Below are positions 15,772 to 25,344 of a stretch of 64,000 nt of DNA, piece after piece. The DNA comes from Nitrincola salilacus. Its GTDB lineage: Bacteria > Pseudomonadota > Gammaproteobacteria > Pseudomonadales > Balneatricaceae. Each line of letters begins with the position of its first letter. Position 1 is the first letter of the stretch. The DNA is taken from contig NZ_CP176580.1 in the NCBI RefSeq assembly GCF_046271865.1, forward strand, positions 1,116,001 to 1,180,000, given 5' to 3'. A program made the position numbers and the translations under genes. The notes beneath the pieces were generated by a model, which made no database searches, was not told the origin of the DNA, and saw only the letters and a program-made list of their open reading frames with translations.

Positions 15772-16908
15772 ATGTCGGTTACAACTAGCCCCGATATCCG
15801 GTCTGGTAAAGATCTGGATACGTCTCCTGACGAGCGACTGCGTAAAGTCTCTGTCCTGAATAAACTGCTCAGCAGACCTGAGCTCGGCTCCATCTCCGGC
15901 GCCATCCTCGTGTTTGCCTTTTTTATCATTGTCGCCGGTGATTCCGGTATGTTCAGCCCCGATGGCATCATGAACTGGAGCACGGTTTCCGCGCAACTGG
16001 GGATCATCGCCATCGCCGCCTGCCTGTTGATGATCAGCGGAGAGTTTGACCTCTCGATCGGGTCGATGATCGGTTTTGCCGGCATGATGATCGCCATACC
16101 CTCCATCTACTGGGGCTGGCCGGTCTGGAGTTCCATTATTTTCGCCTTCACCCTGGCGCTATCGATCGGATTTCTGATCGGCTACATCGTCGTGCGTACC
16201 GGGTTGCCGTCCTTTATTGTCAGTCTGGCATTTCTATTTATTTTGCGTGGTCTGACGATTGCGCTCTCCATCATGTTCACCAATCGCACGATAGTGGGTG
16301 GTGTGCGTGAAGCTGCCGAGGGGGATCTGCTGGCTGCAGCCTTTGGTGGAAAGATTGGTGGCTGGTTCTTTGAATGGCTGGCGACTCAGGGCTGGATCGC
16401 CACCTATCGTGACGGAGCGCCAATCGTTGAAGGTATTCCGATGGTGATTGTCTGGTGGTTGCTGCTGGCGCTGGTGTGCAGCTGGATCCTGCTCAGAACC
16501 AAATATGGCAACTGGATTTTTGCCACGGGTGGTGATGCCAAGGCAGCCAAGAACGTCGGTGTGCCAACGGATCGTGTCAAAATCTCTCTGTTCATGTTCA
16601 CAGCCTTCTGCGCCACGGTACTGGCAGCCTGCCAGGTGTTCGAATTCGGCTCGGCGGCGGCTGATCGCGGCTTGCTGAAAGAGTTTGAAGCGATCATTGC
16701 GGTGGTGATCGGTGGTGCCCTGCTGACCGGGGGATACGGATCAGTCATAGGGGCCTGTTTCGGTGCCCTGATATTTGGTGTGGTGCAGATGGGTATCTAT
16801 TTTTCAGGGATCGATTCTGATTGGTTCCGAGTGTTCCTGGGCGCGATGCTGCTGGCAGCCGTGATGTTCAATAATGTGATTCGCAAGCGCGTCACCGAGG
16901 CTCGCTGA
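15772..16908 (+). CDS. inositol ABC transporter permease
   Basis: A 378-residue permease of the BPD_transp_2 (CUT2, ribose/xylose/inositol) family. A charged cytoplasmic N-terminus of about 45 residues precedes roughly nine or ten transmembrane helices. Typical motifs are SGEFDLSIGSMIGFAGM, where this family has the conserved DLS box, and VVIGGALLTGGYGSVIGACFGAL near the end. It is the first gene of the plus-strand inositol operon behind a strong IolR-controlled promoter, and 23 nt upstream of the ATPase start. The binding protein is encoded divergently. Confidence 0.9.
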   Translation: MSVTTSPDIRSGKDLDTSPDERLRKVSVLNKLLSRPELGSISGAILVFAFFIIVAGDSGMFSPDGIMNWSTVSAQLGIIAIAACLLMISGEFDLSIGSMIGFAGMMIAIPSIYWGWPVWSSIIFAFTLALSIGFLIGYIVVRTGLPSFIVSLAFLFILRGLTIALSIMFTNRTIVGGVREAAEGDLLAAAFGGKIGGWFFEWLATQGWIATYRDGAPIVEGIPMVIVWWLLLALVCSWILLRTKYGNWIFATGGDAKAAKNVGVPTDRVKISLFMFTAFCATVLAACQVFEFGSAAADRGLLKEFEAIIAVVIGGALLTGGYGSVIGACFGALIFGVVQMGIYFSGIDSDWFRVFLGAMLLAAVMFNNVIRKRVTEAR

Positions 16909-16931
16909 GCCAATTGACCGGGAGAGAGACG

Positions 16932-17741
16932 ATGAGTGAATTCATCATTGAACTGAAAAATGTCAGCCGTTACTTCGGTAGTGTGATTGCGCTGAAAGAT
17001 ATCAATATGCAGGTGAAGCTCGGCGAAGTGCACTGCCTGCTGGGAGATAACGGAGCCGGCAAGTCTACCTTGATCAAAACGCTGGCTGGCGTGCACAAGC
17101 CAAGCGAGGGTGAATATCTGTATGAAGGCAACCCTGTCAGATTCAAATCACCCAGAGATGCACTGGATTACGGTATTGCCACGGTGTATCAGGATCTGGC
17201 TCTGGTACCTTTGATGAGTGTGACGCGTAACTTCTTTATGGGGCGCGAAATCACCAAAGGCTGGGGGCCTTTCAAGCAGTTTGATACACAAAGGGCCAAC
17301 AGTATTGCCCAGCAGGGATTGGCGGATATGGGGATCCATGTGCGTGACCCAGAGCAGGCAATCGGCACCATGTCGGGTGGTGAACGCCAGTGTCTGGCCA
17401 TCGCCCGTGCCATTCATTTCGGGGCCAAGGTGCTGATTCTGGATGAGCCGACGGCGGCGCTGGGGGTCAAGCAGTGCGCCAATGTACTCAAAGTGGTCGC
17501 TCAGGCGCGTGCTCGAGGTCTGGCTGTGATCCTCATCACGCACAATGTTCATCATGCCTATCCTGTTGCAGACAGGTTCACCCTGCTCAATCGTGGGCAG
17601 AGTCTGGGCACCTTCCTGAAATCCGAAGTCACGCGTGAACAGGTGCTCGAGATGATGGCCGGTGGTGAGGAGATGGAAAAACTGGAGGCTGAACTGGCGG
17701 AATTTACGCGTATTGACAGCACACAGGCAGCGAGTGCATGA
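16932..17741 (+). CDS. inositol ABC transporter ATP-binding protein (single-domain)
   Basis: A 269-residue ATPase powering inositol import. It carries Walker A GDNGAGKST, signature MSGGERQ and Walker B VLILDEPTAAL, with switch His in LITHNVHHA. Only one nucleotide-binding domain is present, whereas the common RbsA/XylG-type ATPases of this transporter class carry two in about 500 residues. It should therefore work as a homodimer, as in fructose FrcA-like systems. The ATG at 16932 follows GGGAGAGAG at good spacing and is preferred over 16914. Confidence 0.88.
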   Translation: MSEFIIELKNVSRYFGSVIALKDINMQVKLGEVHCLLGDNGAGKSTLIKTLAGVHKPSEGEYLYEGNPVRFKSPRDALDYGIATVYQDLALVPLMSVTRNFFMGREITKGWGPFKQFDTQRANSIAQQGLADMGIHVRDPEQAIGTMSGGERQCLAIARAIHFGAKVLILDEPTAALGVKQCANVLKVVAQARARGLAVILITHNVHHAYPVADRFTLLNRGQSLGTFLKSEVTREQVLEMMAGGEEMEKLEAELAEFTRIDSTQAASA

Positions 17742-17772
17742 GCCCCGCATTGAAACGATCAGGAAGCATGAT

Positions 17773-18894
17773 ATGAAACAGGTTCGTATAGGTTTGATCG
17801 GGACTGGCTATATGGGTAAGGCGCATGCCATCGCCTTCAAGGCGGCGCCTACGGTTTTTCCGCTCAGTGGTGCTGTTCAGTGCGAGTTGCTGGCTGAAGT
17901 ATCTGATGAGCTGGCCTCTGCCAAGGCGGTTGAACTGGGCTTTCGGCGTGCCACCGGCGACTGGCGCTCGCTGGTGACAGATCCTGAAGTGGATGTTGTA
18001 GATATCTGCTCGCCCAACTTCCTGCATAAGGAGATGGCTTTGGCAGCCATTGCTGCCGGTAAAAGTGTTTATTGCGAAAAGCCATTGGCACTGAATGCTC
18101 AGGATGCACTGGAAATGGCCGAGGCGGCGGAAAGGGCTGGCGTGAAAACGCTGGTGGGATTCAATTACATCAGGAATCCAGCTGCTCAACTGGCGAAGGA
18201 GATTATTGCGGCAGGTGAAATCGGTGAAGTGCTTCATTTTCGCGGTACGCATAATGAGGATTACCTGGCTGATCCCGGCGCGCCGCATAGCTGGCGCTTG
18301 ACCAGGGAGCTGTCCGGCAGTGGTGTGCTGGGTGATATGGGGTCTCACATCATCAATATGGCGCAGTATCTGGTCGGTGAGATAGCTCAGGTCAATGGGG
18401 ATCTGCAAACCGTGATCGAGCAGCGTCCCGTGTCGGGTAGTCAGCAGCAGATGCTGGCTGTCGAGAACGAGGATCAGGCGCATGCGATGATTCGATTTGC
18501 TTCAGGTGCGATAGGTACTCTGGAAACCAGCCGTATCGCCTGGGGACGCAAGATGGGTCTGACCTTCGAGGTCACCGGCAGCAAGGGCTCTCTGGTGTTT
18601 GATCAGGAACGTCTGAGTGAGCTGCGCTTGTTCACCTCATCCGACCCGCAGAACCGTCAGGGTTTTCGTACCATCCTGATGGGGCCTGAACATCCCGATT
18701 ATGTGCACTTCTGCGCAGGGGCAGGGCACGGCATAGGTTACAACGACCAGAAGATCATAGAGGTGCGCGATCTAGTGGAGGGGTTGCTGGCCGACAAGCC
18801 GATGTGGCCGGATTTTCGTGCAGCCTACGCTGTTAATCGTGTGATCGATGCCTGGGAGCAGTCGCACGCGCAAGGGCAGTGGATCAGTCTGTGA
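17773..18894 (+). CDS. Gfo/Idh/MocA oxidoreductase, probable second inositol dehydrogenase
   Basis: A 373-residue NAD(P)-dependent dehydrogenase. The Rossmann motif GTGYMG is at 10-15, the catalytic lysine K103 in YCEKPLAL, and D188/H192 lie in LGDMGSHIINM, a complete active site. It is longer than iolG and only distantly like it. In an iol operon it may oxidise scyllo- or D-chiro-inositol or reduce an inosose. The substrate cannot be read from sequence. The longer open frame starts at 17662 inside the ATPase gene, but the ATG at 17773 begins exactly at the conserved Rossmann strand. Confidence 0.85.
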   Translation: MKQVRIGLIGTGYMGKAHAIAFKAAPTVFPLSGAVQCELLAEVSDELASAKAVELGFRRATGDWRSLVTDPEVDVVDICSPNFLHKEMALAAIAAGKSVYCEKPLALNAQDALEMAEAAERAGVKTLVGFNYIRNPAAQLAKEIIAAGEIGEVLHFRGTHNEDYLADPGAPHSWRLTRELSGSGVLGDMGSHIINMAQYLVGEIAQVNGDLQTVIEQRPVSGSQQQMLAVENEDQAHAMIRFASGAIGTLETSRIAWGRKMGLTFEVTGSKGSLVFDQERLSELRLFTSSDPQNRQGFRTILMGPEHPDYVHFCAGAGHGIGYNDQKIIEVRDLVEGLLADKPMWPDFRAAYAVNRVIDAWEQSHAQGQWISL

Positions 18895-18922
18895 TCCCGT
18901 CTTTCACAGGAGTTATGAATTT

Positions 18923-20881
18923 ATGACACAAAGATCAACTTCTCAATCTGCGCAGCGCCCGCTCGACGTTATCTGTCTGGGGCGTGCAGCGGTGGATCTT
19001 TATTCTGAACAGGTTGGCAGCCGTCTTGAGGATGTGAGCAGCTTTGCCAAGTATCTGGGGGGCTCGTCCGCAAACATCGCTTATGGAACGGCTCGTCTGG
19101 GCCTGAAGTCAGCCATGCTGACCCGCGTCGGCGATGAACATATGGGCCGGTTTGTAAGGGAAGAACTCAGCCGGGCAGGCGTGGATGTAAGCCATGTCGT
19201 GACGGACCCCGAACGACTGACAGGGCTGGTGATTCTCGGAATCAAGGACAAGGATACCTTTCCGCTGATTTTCTATCGCAACGACTGTGCCGATATGGCC
19301 CTGAGCCCGGAGGATTTCACACCTGAGTTCATTGCTTCAAGCAAGGCGCTTCTGATCACCGGTACTCACTTCTCCACACCGGGCACCTATAAATCCAGCC
19401 GTACCGCCATGGATTATGCCAGACAGTCCGGTACGCGGATTATTCTGGATATCGATTACCGGCCAGTTCTCTGGGGGCTTACCGGGCCGGGTGAGGGCGA
19501 AAACAGATTTGTGTCGTCCGCGACGGTGACCGAGCATCTGCAAAGTATCTTGCCGGATCTTGATCTGATCGTCGGAACGGAAGAGGAGGTGCATATCGCT
19601 GGTGGCAGTGAAGATACGCTGACGGCACTGCGCCGGATTCGACAGCTCACCGATGCAACGATTGTGCTCAAGCTGGGCCCACAGGGCTGCACTGTACTGG
19701 AGGGTGATATACCGGACAGCATCAGTGATTTTGAAGTACACAGGGGTGTTCAGGTCGATGTGCTGAATGTGCTGGGAGCGGGGGATGCCTTTATGTCTGG
19801 CTTCCTGCGGGGCTGGATCAGCGATGAATCACCTGAGCGCTGTTGTGCCTATGCTAACGCCTGCGGTGCGCTGGTTGTCTCGCGCCATGCCTGTGCCCCC
19901 GCCATCCCGGATGCCAAGGAGTTGGATGATTATCTGAGCCGGGCTGCAAGCATTGCCCGACCGGATCAGGACGGCCACCTGAATCGCATGCACCGTGTGG
20001 CTGGTCGACGCCGTTCAAACTGGAAGGATATCTATGGTCTGGCCTTTGATCATCGCAAGCAACTGTTTGATATGGCGCGTGAAACCGGTGCAGATCCGCA
20101 GCGGATCAAACATCTGAAAATGCTGTTGATTCAGGCTGCCGAGCAGGGGGCTGTGCGTGGTGGTGTCGCACAACAGGTCGGTGTTCTTATCGATGACACC
20201 TATGGTCAGGATGCCCTGAACGAGGTGACGGGCAGAGGCTGGTGGATTGGTCGTCCTGTCGAGTTGCCATCTTCCGTACCGCTGGAATTGGAGGGGGGGA
20301 GGTCAATCGGCTCCCGACTGCGCCACTGGCCCATCGATCATATCGTCAAATGTCTGGTGTTTTATCACCCGGATCAGCCGGTAGCACTTCGACTGCAACA
20401 GGAGCGGCAGGTCAGTGAGCTTTATCAGGCCTGCATGGCTTCAGGCCATGAACTGTTGCTTGAACTGATTCCCCCGCAGGATATGTCACAGGATGATATG
20501 ACTCTGCCGCGAGCACTGCAGCGCTTCTATAACCTGGGGGTGTTTCCCGACTGGTGGAAGCTGCCCGCACCGTCACGAACCACCTGGCAACATCTCACAG
20601 CGCTGATAGCTGAGCGTGATCCCAGCTGTCATGGAGTGGTACTGCTCGGTCTGGATGCCCCGCTTGCCGACCTGAAACGGGAGTTTAACCACAGTGCCGG
20701 GTTCGATATCTGCAGGGGCTTTACGGTTGGCAGAACACTTTTTGGCGTGCCCAGTCGTGCATGGCTGGCCAATGAGATAGATGACGAGATGCTGATACGG
20801 CAGGTCAGTGATAATTATCTTGAATTAATTCAGTGCTGGCAGGCGCGTAACGCCAATGACTCACTGACGGTGGAGGTTTGA
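18923..20881 (+). CDS. iolC: 5-dehydro-2-deoxygluconokinase fused to a DUF2090 aldolase-like domain
   Basis: A 652-residue two-domain protein. Residues about 15-330 form a PfkB-family kinase (VICLGRAAVDLYSEQ start, GGSSANIAYGTARLG sugar site, GAGD at 285-288 with D288 as base) that phosphorylates 2-deoxy-5-keto-gluconate. Residues about 345-640 match DUF2090, opening IYGLAFDHRKQLFDMA. This has a class-I-aldolase-like barrel and is proposed to cleave the phosphorylated product, a step otherwise done by IolJ. No separate iolJ gene is visible in the locus, which supports that role. AGGAG sits 10 nt before the ATG. The stop is one base before iolD, whose ribosome binding site lies within this gene. 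Confidence 0.92.
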   Translation: MTQRSTSQSAQRPLDVICLGRAAVDLYSEQVGSRLEDVSSFAKYLGGSSANIAYGTARLGLKSAMLTRVGDEHMGRFVREELSRAGVDVSHVVTDPERLTGLVILGIKDKDTFPLIFYRNDCADMALSPEDFTPEFIASSKALLITGTHFSTPGTYKSSRTAMDYARQSGTRIILDIDYRPVLWGLTGPGEGENRFVSSATVTEHLQSILPDLDLIVGTEEEVHIAGGSEDTLTALRRIRQLTDATIVLKLGPQGCTVLEGDIPDSISDFEVHRGVQVDVLNVLGAGDAFMSGFLRGWISDESPERCCAYANACGALVVSRHACAPAIPDAKELDDYLSRAASIARPDQDGHLNRMHRVAGRRRSNWKDIYGLAFDHRKQLFDMARETGADPQRIKHLKMLLIQAAEQGAVRGGVAQQVGVLIDDTYGQDALNEVTGRGWWIGRPVELPSSVPLELEGGRSIGSRLRHWPIDHIVKCLVFYHPDQPVALRLQQERQVSELYQACMASGHELLLELIPPQDMSQDDMTLPRALQRFYNLGVFPDWWKLPAPSRTTWQHLTALIAERDPSCHGVVLLGLDAPLADLKREFNHSAGFDICRGFTVGRTLFGVPSRAWLANEIDDEMLIRQVSDNYLELIQCWQARNANDSLTVEV

Positions 20882-20882
20882 C

Positions 20883-22739
20883 ATGGCGACCATAAGATTG
20901 ACCATGGCACAGGCGCTGGTGCGGTTTCTGGCGGCGCAGAAGATCGATACGGGAGAGGCGATATATCCGCTGTTTGAAGGGGTATTCGGTATCTTCGGAC
21001 ATGGCAATGTTGCTGGCCTGGGTGAAGCGCTGCATCAATATCGGGAGCAGCTCCCCACCTACAGAGCCCATAACGAACAGGGGATGGCACATGCAGCCAT
21101 CGCCTTTGCCAAGGCTCACCGTCGTCAGCGCATGATGGCCTGTACCAGTTCCATAGGTCCGGGTGCGACCAATATGGTGACCGCTGCGGCGCTGGCACAC
21201 GCCAACCGCTTACCGGTGCTGTTTCTGCCCGGTGATGTCTTTGCGGGCCGCACGCCTGATCCGGTGCTGCAGCAGGTGGAGCACTTCGGCGAGCCGACCA
21301 TCAGTGTCAATGATTGCTTCCGGCCAGTGAGTCGTTACTTTGACAGGATCACCAGGCCCGAGCAGATCATCACCAGTTTGCCAGCCGCCATCCAGACTCT
21401 CTTGGATCCGGCAGACTGCGGCCCGGCAACGCTGGCGTTGTGTCAGGATGTTCAGGCAGAAGCCTATGATTATCCACAATGGTTCTTTGCTGAGGTGGTG
21501 CATCGCATCCGTCGCCCACAGCCAGAGCCTCAGGAGCTGATGCGGGTGCTGAACCTGCTGAAAGACTCACTCCGCCCTCTGCTGATTGCCGGCGGTGGCG
21601 TGCACTATTCTCAGGCGACTGAGCAGCTCAAAGCCTTTGCCGAGAAGTTCGGTATCCCTGTGGCTGAAACTCAGGCGGGCAAAGGGGCCATGAACTGGGA
21701 CCATCCTCTGTCACTGGGGGCCATCGGTGTGACAGGGACTGCCGCAGCCAACGCCATGGCGGCCGATGCCGATCTGATACTGGCAGTGGGTACGCGATTA
21801 CAGGACTTCACTACGGCATCACGGACTCTGGTGCAGCCTGCCTCAGCAAAACTGGTGCAGCTTAATGTCGGACGCTTTGATGCCATGAAGCATCAGGCTA
21901 TCCCGTTGCAGAGCGATGCGATGGCGGGTCTTGACGCACTGAATCGTGGATTGGGCAACTGGCGCAGCCATAAGGAGTGGCCTGTCAGAGCGCGACAGGA
22001 GGCCTCTGCCTGGCATGATTATTACGATCAGGTAACCGCTGAGTCAGGTGTTGAATCGCCCACCGGATTACCGACCGATGCGCAGGTGCTGGGTGCGGTC
22101 AAGCGTCAGAGCCATGCCAGAGATGTTGTGGTCTGTGCTGCGGGAGGCTTGCCGGGTGAGCTGCACAAGCTCTGGCGCACTGAAGATCCCGATAGTTATC
22201 ACGTCGAGTATGGCTTCTCCTGCATGGGGTACGAGATTGCCGGAGGGTTGGGCGTCAAAATGGCGTGTCCTGATCGTGAGGTGATGGTTGTTGTGGGTGA
22301 TGGCTCCTACATGATGCTCAACGCCGAGCTGGCCACCAGTGTCATGATGGGTCATAAGCTCATCGTGGTGGTGCTGGATAACCGTGGTTTTGGCTGCATC
22401 AATCGCCTGCAGCAGGCAACGGGTGGTGTCCCCTTCAACAATCTGCTGGAAGACTGCTTCAGCGTACCCGAAGGGGCACCGAAGATCGATTTTGCCGCCC
22501 ATGCCCGGGCGATGGGGGCAGAGGCAGAAAAGGTCAATGGCATTGCCGAGCTTGAAGCAGCTCTGCAGCGTGCCCGTGCGTCCAGGAGTTCCTATCTGAT
22601 CTCCCTTGATACAGACCCCTACGTCACGACGACAGGCGGCATGTGGTGGGATGTTGCTGTTCCTGAGGTGTCATCGCGGGAGGCAGTCACTACCGCTCTG
22701 CAGAGCTATCGCCTCAATAAGCATAAGCAGCCCTATTGA
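20883..22739 (+). CDS. iolD: 3D-(3,5/4)-trihydroxycyclohexane-1,2-dione hydrolase
   Basis: A 618-residue thiamine-diphosphate enzyme that opens the inositol ring to 5-deoxy-glucuronate. The N-terminal Pyr domain has the catalytic Glu region (RAHNEQGMAHAAIAFAKA), then a central domain (GGGVHYSQA). The C-terminal PP domain has the ThDP motif GDGSYMMLN through DNRGFGCI. Length matches the family. It is translationally coupled to iolC (1-nt gap) and followed 41 nt later by iolE. Confidence 0.95.
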   Translation: MATIRLTMAQALVRFLAAQKIDTGEAIYPLFEGVFGIFGHGNVAGLGEALHQYREQLPTYRAHNEQGMAHAAIAFAKAHRRQRMMACTSSIGPGATNMVTAAALAHANRLPVLFLPGDVFAGRTPDPVLQQVEHFGEPTISVNDCFRPVSRYFDRITRPEQIITSLPAAIQTLLDPADCGPATLALCQDVQAEAYDYPQWFFAEVVHRIRRPQPEPQELMRVLNLLKDSLRPLLIAGGGVHYSQATEQLKAFAEKFGIPVAETQAGKGAMNWDHPLSLGAIGVTGTAAANAMAADADLILAVGTRLQDFTTASRTLVQPASAKLVQLNVGRFDAMKHQAIPLQSDAMAGLDALNRGLGNWRSHKEWPVRARQEASAWHDYYDQVTAESGVESPTGLPTDAQVLGAVKRQSHARDVVVCAAGGLPGELHKLWRTEDPDSYHVEYGFSCMGYEIAGGLGVKMACPDREVMVVVGDGSYMMLNAELATSVMMGHKLIVVVLDNRGFGCINRLQQATGGVPFNNLLEDCFSVPEGAPKIDFAAHARAMGAEAEKVNGIAELEAALQRARASRSSYLISLDTDPYVTTTGGMWWDVAVPEVSSREAVTTALQSYRLNKHKQPY

Positions 22740-22780
22740 AACCCTGAACTTACATAAAAATAACGCTAGAGAATTTAATC

Positions 22781-23680
22781 ATGAGTGTACGCCTCGGTAT
22801 CAACCCGCTGACCTGGACTAACGATGATATGCCTGCATTGGGCGCGGAAACGCCCCTCGAAACCTGTCTCAGTGAAGGCAGGCTGGCAGGCTACTCGGGT
22901 TTTGAACTGGGTAATAAATTCCCCCGTACCCCTGAAGCACTGGGCCCTGTTCTGCGTGATCATGACCTTGATCTGGTCTCCGGATGGTACAGCAGCCAGC
23001 TTTTGACCCGCAGTGCTGAGGAAGAGATCGCTGCCCTGTCGGATCATCTGCACCTGCTGAAAAGCCTGGGATCGAAGGTGATGGTGTTCTGTGAAGTGAC
23101 TGGTTGTGTGCATGGTGATCAGTCCACGCCTGTGTCCCGCCGCCCCGTCATGACGGATGCACAGTGGCAGATACTGACCGAACGCCTGAATCTGGTGGCT
23201 GAGTACTGCCTGCAGCAGGGGGTGAGAATTGCCTATCACCACCATATGGGAACTGTAGTGGAGAGTGCCGACGATGTGCGGCGTCTGATGGATAACACAA
23301 ACAGTGCCGTTAGCTTACTGCTGGATACGGGCCATATGATGTTTGCCGGAGGTGACCCGCTGCAGTTGCAGCGTGAGTATGCTGAGCGTATCTGTCACGT
23401 GCATTGTAAGGATATTCGGCCAGATGTGCTGGCGGATGTGAAAAACCGCGACCTCAGTTTTCTCAATGCCGTGCTCAATGGCACTTTCACTGTGCCGGGT
23501 GATGGCTGCATCGACTATGTAACGCTGTTCAGGGGTTTGAAAAGCAGTGCCTATAAAGGCTGGTTGGTGGTCGAGGCAGAGCAGGATCCTGCTGTGGCCC
23601 ATCCGCTGACCTACGCGAAAATGGGGCATGCCGGATTGACCGCAGCCTGTGCTGAAGCAGGGCTGGAGATACTGCCCTGA
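22781..23680 (+). CDS. iolE: myo-inosose-2 dehydratase
   Basis: A 299-residue TIM-barrel (xylose-isomerase-like) metal enzyme that dehydrates scyllo-inosose to the diketone used by IolD. Family signatures include the INPLTWTNDD start, YHHHMGTVVE, LLDTGHMMFAGGDP, CHVHCKDIRPDVL and VVEAEQDP, which carry the metal-binding His, Asp and Glu residues. Length is normal. It follows iolD in the operon. Confidence 0.95.
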   Translation: MSVRLGINPLTWTNDDMPALGAETPLETCLSEGRLAGYSGFELGNKFPRTPEALGPVLRDHDLDLVSGWYSSQLLTRSAEEEIAALSDHLHLLKSLGSKVMVFCEVTGCVHGDQSTPVSRRPVMTDAQWQILTERLNLVAEYCLQQGVRIAYHHHMGTVVESADDVRRLMDNTNSAVSLLLDTGHMMFAGGDPLQLQREYAERICHVHCKDIRPDVLADVKNRDLSFLNAVLNGTFTVPGDGCIDYVTLFRGLKSSAYKGWLVVEAEQDPAVAHPLTYAKMGHAGLTAACAEAGLEILP

Positions 23681-23751
23681 ACACAACGGCATGAGCGCAC
23701 GATCTGAGCACAACGAGACAGCGACAATAATGCTTTAAATAAGGTGATGAC

Positions 23752-25254
23752 ATGACAAGGCTTGGACACTATATCGATGGCGCAAGGGTGATTGGCACCG
23801 GCCAGCGCGACGCGCCCATTCATAACCCGGCAACCGGTGAGGAGACGGGTCGTGTGGCGCTGGCCAGCGCTGATGAAACACGTGCTGCCATTGACTCAGC
23901 TCAGGCTGCTTTGCCGGGCTGGAGCAAACTGACGCCCTTGAAACGTGCTCGCATCATGTTTCGTTTCAAAGAGTTGATCGAGCGGGATGCCGAAAAGCTG
24001 GCCACTCAGATCAGCCTGGAGCATGGCAAGGTGTTTTCTGATGCCTTGGGTGAACTGACGCGCGGCCTTGAGGTGGTGGAGTTTGCCTGCGGGATTCCTC
24101 ACCTTCTTAAAGGTGAGCATTCACTGAATGTCGGCACCGATGTGGATAGCTATTCGTTGATGCAGCCGCTGGGAGTCTGTGCCGGTATTTCGCCGTTCAA
24201 CTTTCCGGCCATGGTACCGATGTGGATGTTCCCGGTCGCGCTGGCTTGCGGGAATACCTTTGTCATGAAGCCCTCGGAGAAAGATCCGACGGTACCTGTG
24301 ATGCTGGCAGAGCTGCTTACCGAGGCAGGTCTGCCCAAGGGGGTGTTCAACGTAGTGAATGGCGATAAGGAAGCCGTGGATGTGCTGCTCAGCGATGACA
24401 GAGTGCAGGGCATAGGTTTTGTCGGCTCCACACCGGTTGCAGAGTATATCTACGAAACAGCGTCCAGACATGGAAAGCGCGTACAGGCACTGGGCGGCGC
24501 TAAAAACCATATGGTGATCATGCCGGATGCAGATCCCGGGCAGGTGGTCAGCTCGCTGCTGGGGGCGGCCTATGGTTCTGCCGGTGAACGTTGCATGGCG
24601 ATATCCGTCGCAGTCTGTGTCGGCGATGAGGTGGCAGATAAACTGGTGGATAATCTGAAGGCGGAGATCGATAGGATGCAGGTAGGCCCCGGCACCGGAC
24701 AATCACCGGAGCCGCACATGGGGCCTCTGGTGAGCCGTGAGCATGCAGATAAAGTATTGGGTTATATCGAGACAGGTGTGGCAGAGGGTGCCGAGCTTGT
24801 TGCGGATGGCCGTGGTTTTATCTGCAAGGACAATGAGCAGGGGTACTTTGTTGGTCCGACGCTGTTCGATCAGGTGCAGCCAGATATGCGTATCTATCGT
24901 GAGGAGATCTTTGGTCCGGTACTGTGTGTGGTCAGAGTCAAGCAGTATGCAGACGCACTGGCACTGGTCAATCAGCATGAGTATGGCAATGGCACCGCTA
25001 TCTTCACGCGGGATGGTGACACGGCGCGTCAGTTTACGGAGCAGGTGCAGGTGGGGATGGTTGGAGTGAATGTGCCGATTCCAGTGCCTATGGCGTTCCA
25101 CAGTTTTGGTGGCTGGAAGCGCTCACTGTTCGGGCCGCTACATATGCATGGACCGGATGGCGTTCGCTTTTATACGAGGATGAAAACAGTCACTGCACGC
25201 TGGCCAACAGGAATCAGGGCAGGTGCGGAGTTCTCCATGCCAACCATGAAATGA
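23752..25254 (+). CDS. mmsA: methylmalonate-semialdehyde dehydrogenase (CoA-acylating)
   Basis: A 500-residue aldehyde dehydrogenase (IolA/MmsA) that converts malonate semialdehyde to acetyl-CoA, the last step of inositol breakdown. The catalytic cysteine is C281 in GERCMA. As in other MmsA enzymes, the general-base Glu region of ordinary aldehyde dehydrogenases is replaced (LGGAKNHMVIMPDAD), which favours CoA over water. The C-terminal segment PMAFHSFGGWKRSLFGPLH is typical. Last gene of the iol operon, followed by two hairpins. It could also serve valine degradation, as mmsA does elsewhere. Confidence 0.93.
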   Translation: MTRLGHYIDGARVIGTGQRDAPIHNPATGEETGRVALASADETRAAIDSAQAALPGWSKLTPLKRARIMFRFKELIERDAEKLATQISLEHGKVFSDALGELTRGLEVVEFACGIPHLLKGEHSLNVGTDVDSYSLMQPLGVCAGISPFNFPAMVPMWMFPVALACGNTFVMKPSEKDPTVPVMLAELLTEAGLPKGVFNVVNGDKEAVDVLLSDDRVQGIGFVGSTPVAEYIYETASRHGKRVQALGGAKNHMVIMPDADPGQVVSSLLGAAYGSAGERCMAISVAVCVGDEVADKLVDNLKAEIDRMQVGPGTGQSPEPHMGPLVSREHADKVLGYIETGVAEGAELVADGRGFICKDNEQGYFVGPTLFDQVQPDMRIYREEIFGPVLCVVRVKQYADALALVNQHEYGNGTAIFTRDGDTARQFTEQVQVGMVGVNVPIPVPMAFHSFGGWKRSLFGPLHMHGPDGVRFYTRMKTVTARWPTGIRAGAEFSMPTMK

Positions 25255-25273
25255 TTCAGCTCAAACACAATCA

Positions 25274-25297
25274 GACAGGCAGCTATTGAGGCCTGTC
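25274..25297 (+). other. inverted repeat after mmsA
   Basis: GACAGGC (25274-25280) pairs with GCCTGTC (25291-25297) around a 10-nt loop, 19 nt after the mmsA stop. It may assist termination at the larger hairpin that follows. Confidence 0.5.
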
Positions 25298-25315
25298 ATG
25301 TCCGTGTATGCGGAT

Positions 25316-25338
25316 GATCCCCGCATAAAGCGGGGATC
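25316..25338. terminator. hairpin between convergent mmsA and BON-lipoprotein genes
   Basis: GATCCCCGC (25316-25324) pairs perfectly with GCGGGGATC (25330-25338) around ATAAA. A strong stem in the space between convergent genes suggests a bidirectional terminator, though the T-tract is poor. Confidence 0.7.
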
Positions 25339-25344
25339 GTCATT

